In this document: piece after piece, positions 1 to 9,301 of the stretch | Position numbering within the stretch: position 1 is the stretch's first letter | Layout: every line of letters starts with the position of its first letter | Assembly: GCA_021268355.1 (NCBI GenBank) | Contig: JAJETY010000004.1 | Coordinates: 1-57,232 of the forward strand | Direction: 5' to 3' | Source of the DNA: Candidatus Nitrosopumilus sp. | GTDB lineage: Archaea > Thermoproteota > Nitrososphaeria > Nitrososphaerales > Nitrosopumilaceae | Length of the DNA stretch: 57,232 nt | Notes under the pieces: generated by a model | Database searches by the model: none | The model's input: only the letters and a program-made list of their open reading frames with translations | Told to the model about the DNA's origin: nothing | Made by a program: the position numbers and the translations under genes

Positions 1-448
1 AAATTTCTACAACTGCATCAATCTCTGTCATGGAATCCAATGGCAAACTTCCAGCTCCTAAGGCAATTCTAGCATGTTTTCCTTTTTCTCCAAAGATCTC
101 AAACATCAAATCTGATGCGGCGTTGATGACTTTTGGATGCTGTGTGAATTCTGGAACTGAATTGACAAATCCTGATAATCTGACAATTCTTGAAACTTTG
201 TCTAAACTTCCTGTCTCTCTTTTTATTTGCGCAAGAATGTTAATGGCGCAACTTTTTGCTGATTTTTGAGCAGTATCTAGATTTTCATCTGAAACTTTAC
301 CCGTATATGCCACTTTTCCATTTTCTAAAGGAATTTGACCTGATATGAAAAGCAAATTTCCTGTTTTCACCACTGGTATGTAATTTCCAGCGGGTACAGG
401 AGCTTCGGGCAGTTCTATTCCTAATTGTTTGAGTTTTTCTTCAGACAC
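1..448 (-). CDS. RidA/YjgF/UK114 family protein (partial, 3' end outside window)
   Basis: The family includes enamine/imine deaminases that remove reactive intermediates of amino acid metabolism; this gene's substrate is unknown. It reads leftward and is still open at the window edge after 149 codons. The visible protein has the family pattern: a ligand-entry strand LLFISGQIPL, then HPKVINAASDLMFEIFG, and the HARIALG segment carrying the Arg expected in the active-site cleft. It belongs to the slightly longer (~150 aa) YjgF subgroup. The start is GTG at 448, since an in-frame TGA lies three codons upstream. It is co-directional with the TrmB-type regulator upstream (gap 28 bases), so the two may be co-transcribed. 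Confidence 0.85.
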   Translation of the reverse strand, partial: MSEEKLKQLGIELPEAPVPAGNYIPVVKTGNLLFISGQIPLENGKVAYTGKVSDENLDTAQKSAKSCAINILAQIKRETGSLDKVSRIVRLSGFVNSVPEFTQHPKVINAASDLMFEIFGEKGKHARIALGAGSLPLDSMTEIDAVVEI

Positions 449-476
449 TGTATCTCACACCCATTTTGGTCTGATT

Positions 477-1637
477 TTAGTTTTTACTTATTTTGATATG
501 GACTTTTTCGCCTTTGTTAGAATTATTTTGGAATACGGTTCGAGTTTTGTATCCTTGTTTTTGTAAACATCCATGTAAAATTGAAACCCACGGTAGCGAG
601 TGACCGCTGTTTAGCTTTGACTCCACAGTTATGTTTTTTGTGTTAGCCTTGAAATTTACATGTCCAGAACATGTAATTTGTAACACTGCATCCATTATCT
701 CAATTATGTCATCTAATGATTTTGATTTTAAAGATACTCCGTTCTTTTCTAATAATTTAAACAAGTCATATTCAGGTTTTTTTGAAAACATGGTAGAATT
801 TAGAATGTGTGTTAGACCTGTTTCATTTACTGTCTTGATGATTTTGTAAATTTCTTGGGCTTCTGTTTTTGTCATATCTGCAAGCGGTCGTGTTTTTGTT
901 GCATTTTTCCAAATTTGCGAAAATACTTTTTCTTGATTAATTCCTAAAATGTCCGTTGATGAAAAGATTGCTCCCTTACCATTTTCATTATTAATCAATA
1001 ACAATTCTGTTTCATCAAAAACAAAACAATTTTGTGTAATGTCTGACGCTCTAATTTCTACTCCATCTGGAATTGCTCTATACGCATCAGAACAAATCTG
1101 TGTTGGTGTTAACAATAATTTTACATCTAGATTTCTACGTAATACTGAAACTAATTGCTCCTTACATTCCTCAAGTAATCCCATACCCCATTGATCAGCC
1201 ATAATTTTGATCGAAGACTTACTTCCATCAATCATGGTTTGTAATTGTGATAATACATTGTTTGCACTCATGTGAAAGTATCTCTTCTCTTCTGAACCTC
1301 TGGTTTTTCTACTCTCTTCACTTGCTTTTTTAAGATTGGAAACTAGACTATTCATTGCGTTTACCTTGTTAATCTGCTCATGAATGATTTCATCAAATGC
1401 ATCTTCTGGTGCAATAGCGGTGCACATTATCGGTTTACTTTTAGAAATTATCGCTAGTTTCTTTTTTTCAAGTTTTAGTAAAGTTGGGTAAATTTTGGTT
1501 CTTGGGATTTCTGAATAATATGCTAATTCTCCCGCAGATATTGTACCTTTAGCAATTAAAGCCACATATGCCTGTGCTTCATATTTGCTCAACCCAAACT
1601 CTTCTAGGCTTACAGTTAATGCCTGCTCATTGACCAT
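477..1637 (-). CDS. TrmB-family winged-helix transcriptional regulator
   Basis: This 386-residue protein starts with a TrmB-type winged helix (about residues 8-75: FGLSKYEAQAYVALIAKG, then SEIPRTKIYPTLLKLEKK). A coiled-coil linker follows, then a phospholipase-D-like effector region around residues 125-250, the layout of archaeal TrmB regulators, which usually sense sugars or other small molecules. The last ~110 residues fit no TrmB part I recognise and may be an extra sensor or dimerisation domain. It is divergent from the cdv cluster (158 bases between starts) and lies just upstream of the RidA gene, so either could be a target. The family call is firm; the ligand is unknown. Confidence 0.85.
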   Translation of the reverse strand: MVNEQALTVSLEEFGLSKYEAQAYVALIAKGTISAGELAYYSEIPRTKIYPTLLKLEKKKLAIISKSKPIMCTAIAPEDAFDEIIHEQINKVNAMNSLVSNLKKASEESRKTRGSEEKRYFHMSANNVLSQLQTMIDGSKSSIKIMADQWGMGLLEECKEQLVSVLRRNLDVKLLLTPTQICSDAYRAIPDGVEIRASDITQNCFVFDETELLLINNENGKGAIFSSTDILGINQEKVFSQIWKNATKTRPLADMTKTEAQEIYKIIKTVNETGLTHILNSTMFSKKPEYDLFKLLEKNGVSLKSKSLDDIIEIMDAVLQITCSGHVNFKANTKNITVESKLNSGHSLPWVSILHGCLQKQGYKTRTVFQNNSNKGEKVHIKISKN

Positions 1638-1794
1638 GAATCTAATTGATTTGTTATTAGGTAAAATTGAGAGCTAAATTCCTTTACACAAATACTCAAA
1701 AAAAATCAAAATTGTATCTCCAGATTGGTGTAACTGTGGTTACTAAATTAATTGTGACATCGTCCTCAAATACAAAATTCAGTCAGAATCACTC

Positions 1795-2352
1795 ATGTCA
1801 GTTAAATATCTGGATATTGATAACGAAAAAATCTCTCACTCTGTTACATTGACTCCGCGATTAGAATACTCTGCTTCCTTACTAGATGAAATTGTGGAGA
1901 TTATTTCTCAAAAAAGAAATGATCTAAAACTGTCTAATCATGATTTGATTTCTGATTTTGATGAAACGGATAAAACCCATATGAGAGCCATAGAATTAGA
2001 GCGAACTATTGCATTCTCTCTTGAAATTTTGACTCTAACAAAAAAGAGAACCAAAAGTATTACAAACATTCACTCTATACCTCAAATTTTACCTTCATCA
2101 ATCCCATTGATTAGAACAATTAGTGCTCAACTCTATGACATTGTTCCTAATTGTAGTCAAAAACTATCTGAATTATCGGTTCATTTGGGTAGCATAGTAC
2201 TTGATTCAGCAGCACTTACTCACGCTAGTTTTGATTTTAGTCAATCAAATACTGAATCTTCCACTCTTCTAGATGAAGTAAAATTGATGGTGGACTCTAA
2301 AATAAGTAAGCAGTATCCTAATCTTGATTTTTTTAAATTATGTACTACTTGA
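1795..2352 (+). CDS. CdvB-like ESCRT-III family protein (divergent paralogue)
   Basis: A 185-residue, mostly helical protein. Its order of features follows archaeal ESCRT-III (CdvB): a basic first helix after TPRLEYSASLLDEI, a second helix with RAIELERTIAFSLEI, then IRTISAQLYDIVPNCSQKL and SELSVHLGSIVLDSA, ending in a helix of the EVKLMVDSKISKQYP type that matches the CdvB core ending. Such proteins polymerise on membranes during Cdv cell division and are remodelled by CdvC. It lacks the C-terminal winged helix and I see no proline-rich MIM2 motif. It stands two genes upstream of cdvC on the same strand, which supports the call. The alignment is by eye and the protein is strongly diverged. 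Confidence 0.7.
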   Translation: MSVKYLDIDNEKISHSVTLTPRLEYSASLLDEIVEIISQKRNDLKLSNHDLISDFDETDKTHMRAIELERTIAFSLEILTLTKKRTKSITNIHSIPQILPSSIPLIRTISAQLYDIVPNCSQKLSELSVHLGSIVLDSAALTHASFDFSQSNTESSTLLDEVKLMVDSKISKQYPNLDFFKLCTT

Positions 2353-2354
2353 AT

Positions 2355-2840
2355 ATGTTAAACTCTAAACGAGATTTTTCAAAAGATCTAGATAGAATAA
2401 AGTCAATATCTTCAAAAATTGATAAAAAAATTTGTGAAGTAAAGTATTCAGATGATAAAAATATTGAAAAATTAACTCTGGAAGAATTGCAAGATTTGGA
2501 CAAAATAGTAGGTATTGCTGATTTTATGCTTGTCAAGTACGCAGATAAAAAAGAAATGCGTTCAATTCTCAAGTATTTTGTTAGTGTTCTTTCAGATGCC
2601 GCAAACTCAATCGAGAATTTAGATGATGAAATTTCTGAATTAATTATATCTGCTGAAGATTCCATTAGTAAAGTAAAAGGAATTCATGTAGATATTACAG
2701 AAAAGTCTAACTTTGAGAAGAAATATCATGATGGTCCTGACTATGATGAGCACGAAACAAGTGCAATTAATTTAACCAAATTTGCTACAGAGATTAACAC
2801 TGTAGGATACCAACAAAATTCTCAAGGTAATACTGCGTAG
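2355..2840 (+). CDS. Unknown acidic helical protein between CdvB-like and CdvC genes
   Basis: About 161 residues starting at ATG 2355; an in-frame ATG at 2340 would overlap the previous gene by 13 bases. It is predominantly charged and helical with coiled-coil character (RIKSISSKIDKKICEVKY, EELQDLDKIVGIADFMLV, SVLSDAANSIENLDDEI) and has a low-complexity polar C-terminus. I do not recognise the family. It is packed between the ESCRT-III-like gene (2-base gap) and cdvC (10-base gap), so co-transcription and a role in the division/membrane-remodelling machinery are likely. It could be a degenerate ESCRT-III-like helical hairpin or an adaptor; the sequence alone does not decide. No membrane segment or signal peptide is seen. 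Confidence 0.75.
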   Translation: MLNSKRDFSKDLDRIKSISSKIDKKICEVKYSDDKNIEKLTLEELQDLDKIVGIADFMLVKYADKKEMRSILKYFVSVLSDAANSIENLDDEISELIISAEDSISKVKGIHVDITEKSNFEKKYHDGPDYDEHETSAINLTKFATEINTVGYQQNSQGNTA

Positions 2841-2850
2841 GTAAATTGAA

Positions 2851-4044
2851 ATGAGTATGGCCCCCCAAGAATTAGAAAACACTGCAAGCAGATATGCATC
2901 TGAGGCAATCAAATTTGATTCTCAAGGAGCACGTGGTCAAGCAATTACATATTATCAACAGGCAATTGACACTCTCGTTAAATTATTGCAACTATATCCT
3001 AACAGCAAACTTAACCCTATCTACAAAGACAGGTGCAACTCTTATCATAATAGAATTAATGCATTACAACAATCACATGGTGTTGAACCTGCAGTTGATC
3101 CTAAAGCTTCTGAAGAAGAACAAAAGAAATCTGTTCAGAGACAAGAGGCCGAAAACGATTTTGAAGATCTCGTGATGAAAGAAAAACCTGATGTGACTTG
3201 GGATCAGGTTATTGGCTTAGATGATGCAAAAAGTGCATTACGTGAATCAATTGTATATCCAACTAAAAGACCTGACTTGTTTCCACTTGGCTGGCCAAAA
3301 GGCATGCTTCTCTATGGCCCACCTGGAACTGGTAAAACAATGCTGGCTGCAGCCACAGCAAATGAAATGGATGGTTACTTCATTAACGTGGATGCATCAT
3401 CTATGATGAGTAAATGGCTAGGAGAGGCTGAGAAAAATGTTTCAAAATTATTTACCATGGCAAGACATTATGCTGAAAAAGAAGGTAAACCCGTTATCTT
3501 GTTTGTAGATGAAGTTGATTCCCTTTTAGGTTCTAGAAATAGTGAAGTTGGTGGAGAAGTTAGAACAAAGAATCAATTCCTTACTGAAATGGATGGTGTA
3601 AACGGTAAAGGGAAAGATTTGATGTTATATGTTATTGGTGCTACAAACAAACCTTGGAGTCTTGATTGGCCTTTCCTTAGAAGATTCCAGAAGAGAATCT
3701 ATGTCTCTTTACCTACTCAAGAAGCTAGAGAAAATCTCTTTGAACAATACACTGCAAAATTAAACAAAGATTATCGTGTAAATCCAATTGAACTAGCAAA
3801 ATTATTTGATGGATACAGCGCAAGTGACATCAAAGATGTGTGCCAAGCTGCACAAATCAAAACAGTTCATGAAATTTTTAATTCACCTGATTATCATGAA
3901 CCAATAGAGGGCGAAGAACCAGTTCAACCTAGAGAACTAACAACTGCTGATTTCAAGGATATTATGGCAAGAAGAAAACCAAGTGTTTCAACTGAAATGA
4001 TTCGTGCATATCACAAGTGGAGTGAGGAGTTTCAAGCACTATAA
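2851..4044 (+). CDS. cdvC: CdvC, Vps4-like AAA ATPase of the cell division machinery
   Basis: Disassembles and remodels ESCRT-III (CdvB-type) polymers during Cdv-based division. An N-terminal MIT domain (about residues 6-75, LENTASRYASEAIKF and YYQQAIDTLVKLL) binds ESCRT-III tails. A linker follows, then one AAA module with Walker A GPPGTGKT at 156-163, Walker B ILFVDEVD ending near 223, and arginine-finger context DWPFLRRFQKR. The C-terminal helical region is typical of Vps4/katanin-type AAA proteins, and the 397-residue length fits. It is the third gene of a co-directional cluster with the ESCRT-III-like protein. Start ATG 2851 places MSMAPQE before the MIT domain. Confidence 0.95.
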   Translation: MSMAPQELENTASRYASEAIKFDSQGARGQAITYYQQAIDTLVKLLQLYPNSKLNPIYKDRCNSYHNRINALQQSHGVEPAVDPKASEEEQKKSVQRQEAENDFEDLVMKEKPDVTWDQVIGLDDAKSALRESIVYPTKRPDLFPLGWPKGMLLYGPPGTGKTMLAAATANEMDGYFINVDASSMMSKWLGEAEKNVSKLFTMARHYAEKEGKPVILFVDEVDSLLGSRNSEVGGEVRTKNQFLTEMDGVNGKGKDLMLYVIGATNKPWSLDWPFLRRFQKRIYVSLPTQEARENLFEQYTAKLNKDYRVNPIELAKLFDGYSASDIKDVCQAAQIKTVHEIFNSPDYHEPIEGEEPVQPRELTTADFKDIMARRKPSVSTEMIRAYHKWSEEFQAL

Positions 4045-4090
4045 TCAAAATTTTTGCGATCAAAATTTCTTTTCTTTAATTCACATAAAA

Positions 4091-4100
4091 CTTAAATTCG
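4091..4100 (+). promoter_or_regulatory. Putative TATA box for carAB
   Basis: CTTAAATTCG begins 23 bases before the TTG start of carA, the spacing expected for an archaeal TATA box driving a leaderless transcript. The region between cdvC and carA is only 69 bases long and shows no Shine-Dalgarno sequence. Inferred from spacing and composition only. Confidence 0.4.
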
Positions 4101-4113
4101 TATTATCCCGGAA

Positions 4114-5268
4114 TTGCTGAGGGTCACAATATCTACAAAGAAATCAATCCACGCAAACAAACATGCAAAACTGATCTTTGATGATGGAACCGTTTTTGAT
4201 GGTAAAGGTTTTGGCTATTCTACGACTGTTTTTGGCGAAATTGTCTTTAACACTGGAATGGTTGGCTATACAGAAGCTCTTACTGACCCTTCATACAATG
4301 GTCAAATTCTTACATTGACATATCCTTTAGTTGGAAATTATGGTGTACCCGATCCGGAAGCAAAAGATGAAGATGGAATTTCAAAATTCTTTGAATCTGA
4401 TGTAATGCAAATTCGAGGACTGGTGATTCACGAACTTTCTTTGACTGCTAGTCATTGGAATCTCAAAATGACTCTAGATGAATGGATGTATAATGAAAAA
4501 GTGCCTGGAATATCTGGAGTTGATACTAGAGCCATAACTAAGAAGCTTCGAAGCAGTGGTGTTATGATGGCCGCCCTTGTTGTATCTGATGAAGAAATTG
4601 ACGTTGATAAAGTCAAAAAAGAATTGGCAGAAGCAACAAATTATGACTCAGAAAAATTCATGGACTCTGTTTCCACTAAAGAAGAAAAAGTCTACGGAAA
4701 TGACTCTGAATCTGTTGTGGTAATTGATACTGGCGCAAAAAATGCTATTGTAAGAAATGTACGTGAGCTTGGATACAAAGTAATAGTTGTTCCATGGAAT
4801 ACTTCTTATGAGAAAATTATGGGACATAAACCAAAAGGTGTGGTATTAAGTAGTGGCCCTGGAGATCCGCAAAATTGTCCTGCAACTGTTGATACTGCTA
4901 AAAAATTAATTGAAAACAATGTTCCTACATTAGGAATTTGTTTGGGTGCTCAAATTATTGGTCTTGCTGGAAATACTGAAACTTACAAACTAAAGTATGG
5001 ACATCGTGGACAAAACAAACCTTGTATCAATTTAGAAACAAATCAGGTTTATGTTACTAGCCAGAATCATGGATATGGGATAAAACCTGAATCTCTAGAA
5101 AAATCTGATTTTAAATTATGGTTTACAAATGCTGATGATAAAACAGTTGAAGGAATAAAACATAAAACAAAAAATTGTATTGCGGTACAATTTCATCCTG
5201 AAGCATCTCCAGGTCCTTTTGATTGCAAATATGTCTTTGAAGAACTAAAAAAACTAATGGAGAAATAA
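4114..5268 (+). CDS. carA: Carbamoyl-phosphate synthase small (glutaminase) subunit
   Basis: Hydrolyses glutamine and passes ammonia to CarB for carbamoyl phosphate synthesis (pyrimidines and arginine). The N-terminal CPSase small domain is clear (FDDGTVFDGKGFGYS, VFNTGMVGYTEALTDPSY, SGVDTRAITKKLR). The C-terminal class I glutamine amidotransferase domain has the nucleophile in LGICLGAQ and the His/Glu pair in FHPEASPGP. The position after the nucleophile motif is Ala where bacterial CarA usually has His (GICLGHQ). The start is TTG 4114; no ATG lies near the domain boundary. carB follows after 3 bases, so the pair is one operon. Confidence 0.95.
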   Translation: MLRVTISTKKSIHANKHAKLIFDDGTVFDGKGFGYSTTVFGEIVFNTGMVGYTEALTDPSYNGQILTLTYPLVGNYGVPDPEAKDEDGISKFFESDVMQIRGLVIHELSLTASHWNLKMTLDEWMYNEKVPGISGVDTRAITKKLRSSGVMMAALVVSDEEIDVDKVKKELAEATNYDSEKFMDSVSTKEEKVYGNDSESVVVIDTGAKNAIVRNVRELGYKVIVVPWNTSYEKIMGHKPKGVVLSSGPGDPQNCPATVDTAKKLIENNVPTLGICLGAQIIGLAGNTETYKLKYGHRGQNKPCINLETNQVYVTSQNHGYGIKPESLEKSDFKLWFTNADDKTVEGIKHKTKNCIAVQFHPEASPGPFDCKYVFEELKKLMEK

Positions 5269-5271
5269 AAA

Positions 5272-8200
5272 TTGCCAAAAAATGAATCATTAAAAAAAAT
5301 CTTGGTACTTGGTAGTGGTGCAATCAAAATTGGTGAAGCTGGAGAATTTGATTATTCTGGAAGTCAATGTCTCAAAGCAATTCGTGAAGATGGCATCAAA
5401 AGTGTCTTAATTAATCCAAACATTGCAACAATTCAAACTGACACTAGATTTGCAGATCAAGTGTATCTGTTACCTGTTAACCCAAAGTATGTTGAATCCA
5501 TTATTGAAAAAGAAAGACCTGATGGAATAATGTTGGCCTATGGTGGTCAGACTGCACTAAACTGTGGTGTCAAATTAGAAGAAGCTGGAGTTCTTCAAAA
5601 GTATGGAGTTGCTGTTCTTGGAACTCAGGTCCAAGGGATCAAAAACACTGAAGATAGACAGCTTTTCAAAGACCAAATGAATGAGGCAGGCGTTCCTGTG
5701 CTCAAAAGTAAGACTGTGACAAACTTTGATGATGCTAAGAAGGTTGCACAAGAATTAACCTATCCCGTCATAATTCGTGTTGCCTATACACTTGGTGGTC
5801 GTGGAGGGGGGATTGCACACAATGAGATTGAATTGCACGAAATAGTTGAACGTGGTCTAAAAGCAAGTCTTGTAGGTCAAGTCTTAATTGAAGAATACAT
5901 CGGACACTGGAAGCAAATTGAATATGAAGTAATGCAAGACTATGACGGAAATAATGTAATTGTATGTAATATGGAAAATGTTCTTTCTATGAAAGTACAT
6001 ACTGGTGATAATATTGTAGTTGCACCTTCACAAACAATTGATAATCATGAATACCACATGCTTCGTTCAGCCGCATTGCGAGCAACAAAGCATGTTGGAA
6101 TTGTTGGAGAATGTAATATTCAGTATGCATTAGATTCTGATTCAGACAGATATGTGGCAATAGAAATCAACCCTCGCCTTTCACGTTCCTCAGCTCTAGC
6201 CAGTAAAGCAACTGGATATCCACTAGCATACATGTCTGCAAAAATTGGATTGGGCTATAGTTTATCTGAACTAGTTAACAGAATCACAAAAAGTACAACT
6301 GCTTGCTTTGAACCGTCACTTGATTATGTTGTTTGCAAACACCCTAGGTGGGATTTTTCAAAATTTGAACTTGTAAATCGTAAACTTGGAGTAACCATGA
6401 AATCAGTTGGAGAAGTTATGGCTATTGGTAGAACTTTTGAAGAATCTTTACAAAAAGCAATTAGAATGCTTGACATTGGAAATGATGGACTTGTATTGAA
6501 TCGTGTAAATGGTAAAAAATACACCGATGAAGAAATTGAATACAAACTTTCACATCATGATGATGAGATACTGTATAATGTTGCAATTGCATTAAAGATG
6601 GGAATATCTGTTAATAGAATTTACAAATTATCTGCAATTGATCCGTGGTTTATTGAAAAAATTCAAAATATTGTAAACACTGAAACTAAACTCAAAGAAT
6701 CCAAATTAGATGAATCTGTAATGTGGGAAGCTAAGAAGATGGGCTTTTCAGATAAACAGATTGCAAGGGTTAAGGATAAAGACCCTGATGAGATTCGTGA
6801 AATTCGCAAAAAATTAGGTGTAATTCCTTCTGTAAAACAAATTGACACATTAGCAGCTGAATGGCCTGCCGTTACAAACTATCTATATTTGACGTATGGG
6901 GGAAATTCCAATGATATTGTTGTTCCTCCGGATGAAAAAGGAATAATCGTAATTGGTGCAGGTCCTTATAGAATTGGTAGCAGTGTGGAATTTGATTGGG
7001 GCACTGTCAACATGGTCTGGGGCCTACAAGAAAATGGCGAAAAAAATGTTTCAGTAGTTAACTGCAATCCTGAAACAGTTTCTACTGATTATGACATATG
7101 TACAAGACTCTATTTTGAAGAACTTACTCAAGAACGGATTTTAGACATTACTGAATTTGAAAATCCTAAAGGTGTGATTACATGTGTTGGAGGTCAAACT
7201 GCAAATAACTTGACTCCGGGTCTCGCACAACATGGAATAAACATTATGGGAACCAGTGCAATAGATGTTGACAGAGCGGAAGACCGATCCAAATTCAGTG
7301 CTGAATTGGATAAATTACACATTCAACAACCAAAATGGCAAGCATTTTCTAATCTTAACGAAGCAAAAAGTTTTGCACAGGAAGTTGGATTTCCTGTTAT
7401 TGTTAGACCATCATATGTATTATCTGGTGCGGCAATGAAGGTTGTATGGTCTCAAGACGAATTAAAGACATATGTAAAAGAAGCAACTGATGTTTCTCCT
7501 GATCATCCTGTTGTGATATCAAAATTCATGCTAAACTCACTTGAAGTTGATGTTGATGGAATCAGTAATGGAAAAGAAGTTGTAATTGGTGCAATTGTAG
7601 AGCATATTGATTCTGCTGGTGTCCATTCTGGAGATGCTATGATGTGTATTCCGCCCTGGAGATTGAACAACAAAATAATTGAAACAATTAATGATTATAC
7701 CAAAAAGATTGCGTTGACCTTTAATGTTAAGGGCCCATTCAATCTACAATTCTTAATTCATGATGATCATGTCTATGTTATCGAACTTAACATTAGGGCA
7801 TCTCGCTCTATGCCTTTTGTATCAAAACTTGTTAAAACTAATCTGATATCCCTAGCATCTAAAGCAATTTTGGACAAACCTCTTCCAAAAGTGCCTGAAA
7901 ATAAATGGCAAAAGATTAACAACTATGGAATCAAAGTACCTCAATTCTCATTCATGCAATTAGATGGAGCAGATATTGCTCTGGGTGTTGAGATGCAGTC
8001 CACAGGTGAGGCTGCATGCTTTGGTGACAGTTTCTATGATGCATTATCAAAAGGTCTAACTTCTGTAGGATACAATCTTCCTGACAAAGGAACAGCACTA
8101 GTGACTGTGGGAGGTTCCTCAAATAAAGAAAAACTGTTGCCAAGTATTGCAAAACTCAAACAACTTGGATTCAAAATATTGGCAACCGAGCATACCGCAG

Positions 8201-8514
8201 AATTCTTTGAAGAAAAAATCGGCGATGTAGAAATTGTACATAAGATTTCAGAACCTGAACGTAAACCAAACATTTCAGATTTACTTTATGAGAAAAAAAT
8301 CGACTTCATAATAAACATCCCTAGTACTTTATCTTTGGAAAAATATGTTGGAATGCTTGATGATGAGTATCAAATACGTAGAAAATCACTAGAGTTAGGA
8401 ATTCCAGTTCTTACAACCCTCGAATTAGCAGATTCCTTTGTCAAAACATTAGAATGGCTTCAAAATAATGAAACCACTAAGAATCCAATCGAACCATACG
8501 ATATAATTGAATAA
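5272..8514 (+). CDS. carB: Carbamoyl-phosphate synthase large subunit
   Basis: Makes carbamoyl phosphate from bicarbonate, ATP and the ammonia supplied by CarA. The 1080-residue single chain has the usual duplicated layout: two ATP-grasp halves starting at VLGSGAIKIGEAGEFDYSG (residue ~12) and VIGAGPYRIGSSVEFDWG (~residue 560), an oligomerisation region between them, and a C-terminal MGS-like allosteric domain (ALVTVGGSSNKEKLLPSIA, from about residue 940). It is unsplit, unlike CarB of some archaea. It starts with TTG 5272, 3 bases after the carA stop. A phosphoesterase gene converges on it with a 3-base gap. Confidence 0.97.
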   Translation: MPKNESLKKILVLGSGAIKIGEAGEFDYSGSQCLKAIREDGIKSVLINPNIATIQTDTRFADQVYLLPVNPKYVESIIEKERPDGIMLAYGGQTALNCGVKLEEAGVLQKYGVAVLGTQVQGIKNTEDRQLFKDQMNEAGVPVLKSKTVTNFDDAKKVAQELTYPVIIRVAYTLGGRGGGIAHNEIELHEIVERGLKASLVGQVLIEEYIGHWKQIEYEVMQDYDGNNVIVCNMENVLSMKVHTGDNIVVAPSQTIDNHEYHMLRSAALRATKHVGIVGECNIQYALDSDSDRYVAIEINPRLSRSSALASKATGYPLAYMSAKIGLGYSLSELVNRITKSTTACFEPSLDYVVCKHPRWDFSKFELVNRKLGVTMKSVGEVMAIGRTFEESLQKAIRMLDIGNDGLVLNRVNGKKYTDEEIEYKLSHHDDEILYNVAIALKMGISVNRIYKLSAIDPWFIEKIQNIVNTETKLKESKLDESVMWEAKKMGFSDKQIARVKDKDPDEIREIRKKLGVIPSVKQIDTLAAEWPAVTNYLYLTYGGNSNDIVVPPDEKGIIVIGAGPYRIGSSVEFDWGTVNMVWGLQENGEKNVSVVNCNPETVSTDYDICTRLYFEELTQERILDITEFENPKGVITCVGGQTANNLTPGLAQHGINIMGTSAIDVDRAEDRSKFSAELDKLHIQQPKWQAFSNLNEAKSFAQEVGFPVIVRPSYVLSGAAMKVVWSQDELKTYVKEATDVSPDHPVVISKFMLNSLEVDVDGISNGKEVVIGAIVEHIDSAGVHSGDAMMCIPPWRLNNKIIETINDYTKKIALTFNVKGPFNLQFLIHDDHVYVIELNIRASRSMPFVSKLVKTNLISLASKAILDKPLPKVPENKWQKINNYGIKVPQFSFMQLDGADIALGVEMQSTGEAACFGDSFYDALSKGLTSVGYNLPDKGTALVTVGGSSNKEKLLPSIAKLKQLGFKILATEHTAEFFEEKIGDVEIVHKISEPERKPNISDLLYEKKIDFIINIPSTLSLEKYVGMLDDEYQIRRKSLELGIPVLTTLELADSFVKTLEWLQNNETTKNPIEPYDIIE

Positions 8515-8517
8515 TTG

Positions 8518-9270
8518 CTACAAAACTTGATCTATAATTGTTTCATTCCCAATAATTGTACCATCCAATGTAACAATTCTTGCCTTTGCAACTGACTTTA
8601 TCCTATCGATTATTGGAGAAATTGATTTTTTGTATTTTTTTCTATGTGTGGCATAAAAATATTTGTTAAACGATGGAATTATCGTTATTTCTAATTCTCC
8701 TGATTTGTTTGGAAAAATTTTTTCTTTTTCTACTTTCATGGAAATCCAAACTCTTTGACCATTAATTATAGAATCCTCTTGAAAAAAAACTGGATGAACA
8801 TGCCCCATGATAATTTTTTCTACATGTGAAAAATTCTCTGACGGCATAGTATGTCCATGTGTTAATAATACATTTTCTTCCACCATTCCAGTCGAACTAA
8901 TCATTGTGATGTTTTGAGGAATTAATCTTGAGATATTTGCATCATGATTACCAGGAATCAAAATTACATCGGATTTTTCACTAATTTTTTCAAAAAATAA
9001 TGGAATTTCACCCCATTCACTTTTTGAAATACTTTTTACACTTGATTTTACATCTCCTAACAGGATGACTGAGTCAGGTTTTTCTTCATTGATCATTTGA
9101 GATATTTCTTCAATTGTTTCACTGATTGTAGAATTTTTTCCAATGAAAATCTCATTTAAAGCCATACTACTTTCAAATCCTATATGAAGATCGGTTACAA
9201 CGAGATATTTTTTTTCACCTTCCATAATTAGTGCTGGTTTTGTTGGTATGATTCTAGTTTGTAACATCAA
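8518..9270 (-). CDS. Calcineurin-like metallophosphoesterase (archaeal ICC-like)
   Basis: A 250-residue single-domain metallophosphoesterase with the full metal-site series: VVTDLHIGFE (Asp/His), LLGDVKSS (Asp), PGNHDANI (Asn-His-Asp), LTHGHTM (His) and MGHVHPVF (His-x-His). This is the archaeal family often annotated as ICC-like, whose substrates are not established; some bacterial relatives are linked to DNA end processing. The C-terminal ~60 residues are basic (THRKKYKKS) and could contact nucleic acid. The gene is convergent with carB and divergent from the SWIM protein gene (31-base gap). Start ATG 9270; a second ATG follows immediately. Confidence 0.85.
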   Translation of the reverse strand: MMLQTRIIPTKPALIMEGEKKYLVVTDLHIGFESSMALNEIFIGKNSTISETIEEISQMINEEKPDSVILLGDVKSSVKSISKSEWGEIPLFFEKISEKSDVILIPGNHDANISRLIPQNITMISSTGMVEENVLLTHGHTMPSENFSHVEKIIMGHVHPVFFQEDSIINGQRVWISMKVEKEKIFPNKSGELEITIIPSFNKYFYATHRKKYKKSISPIIDRIKSVAKARIVTLDGTIIGNETIIDQVL

Positions 9271-9301
9271 AGTTATACTGCAGATATGTGATTAAATCCT
9301 T

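Noticed and set aside
631-1194. Antisense frames within the TrmB-family gene
   Set aside because: They are shadows of a clear coding gene on the other strand, with no domain content.
1667-1852. 61-aa frame upstream of the ESCRT-III-like gene
   Set aside because: It overlaps the start of the real gene in another frame and crosses the divergent promoter region; the sequence is not protein-like.
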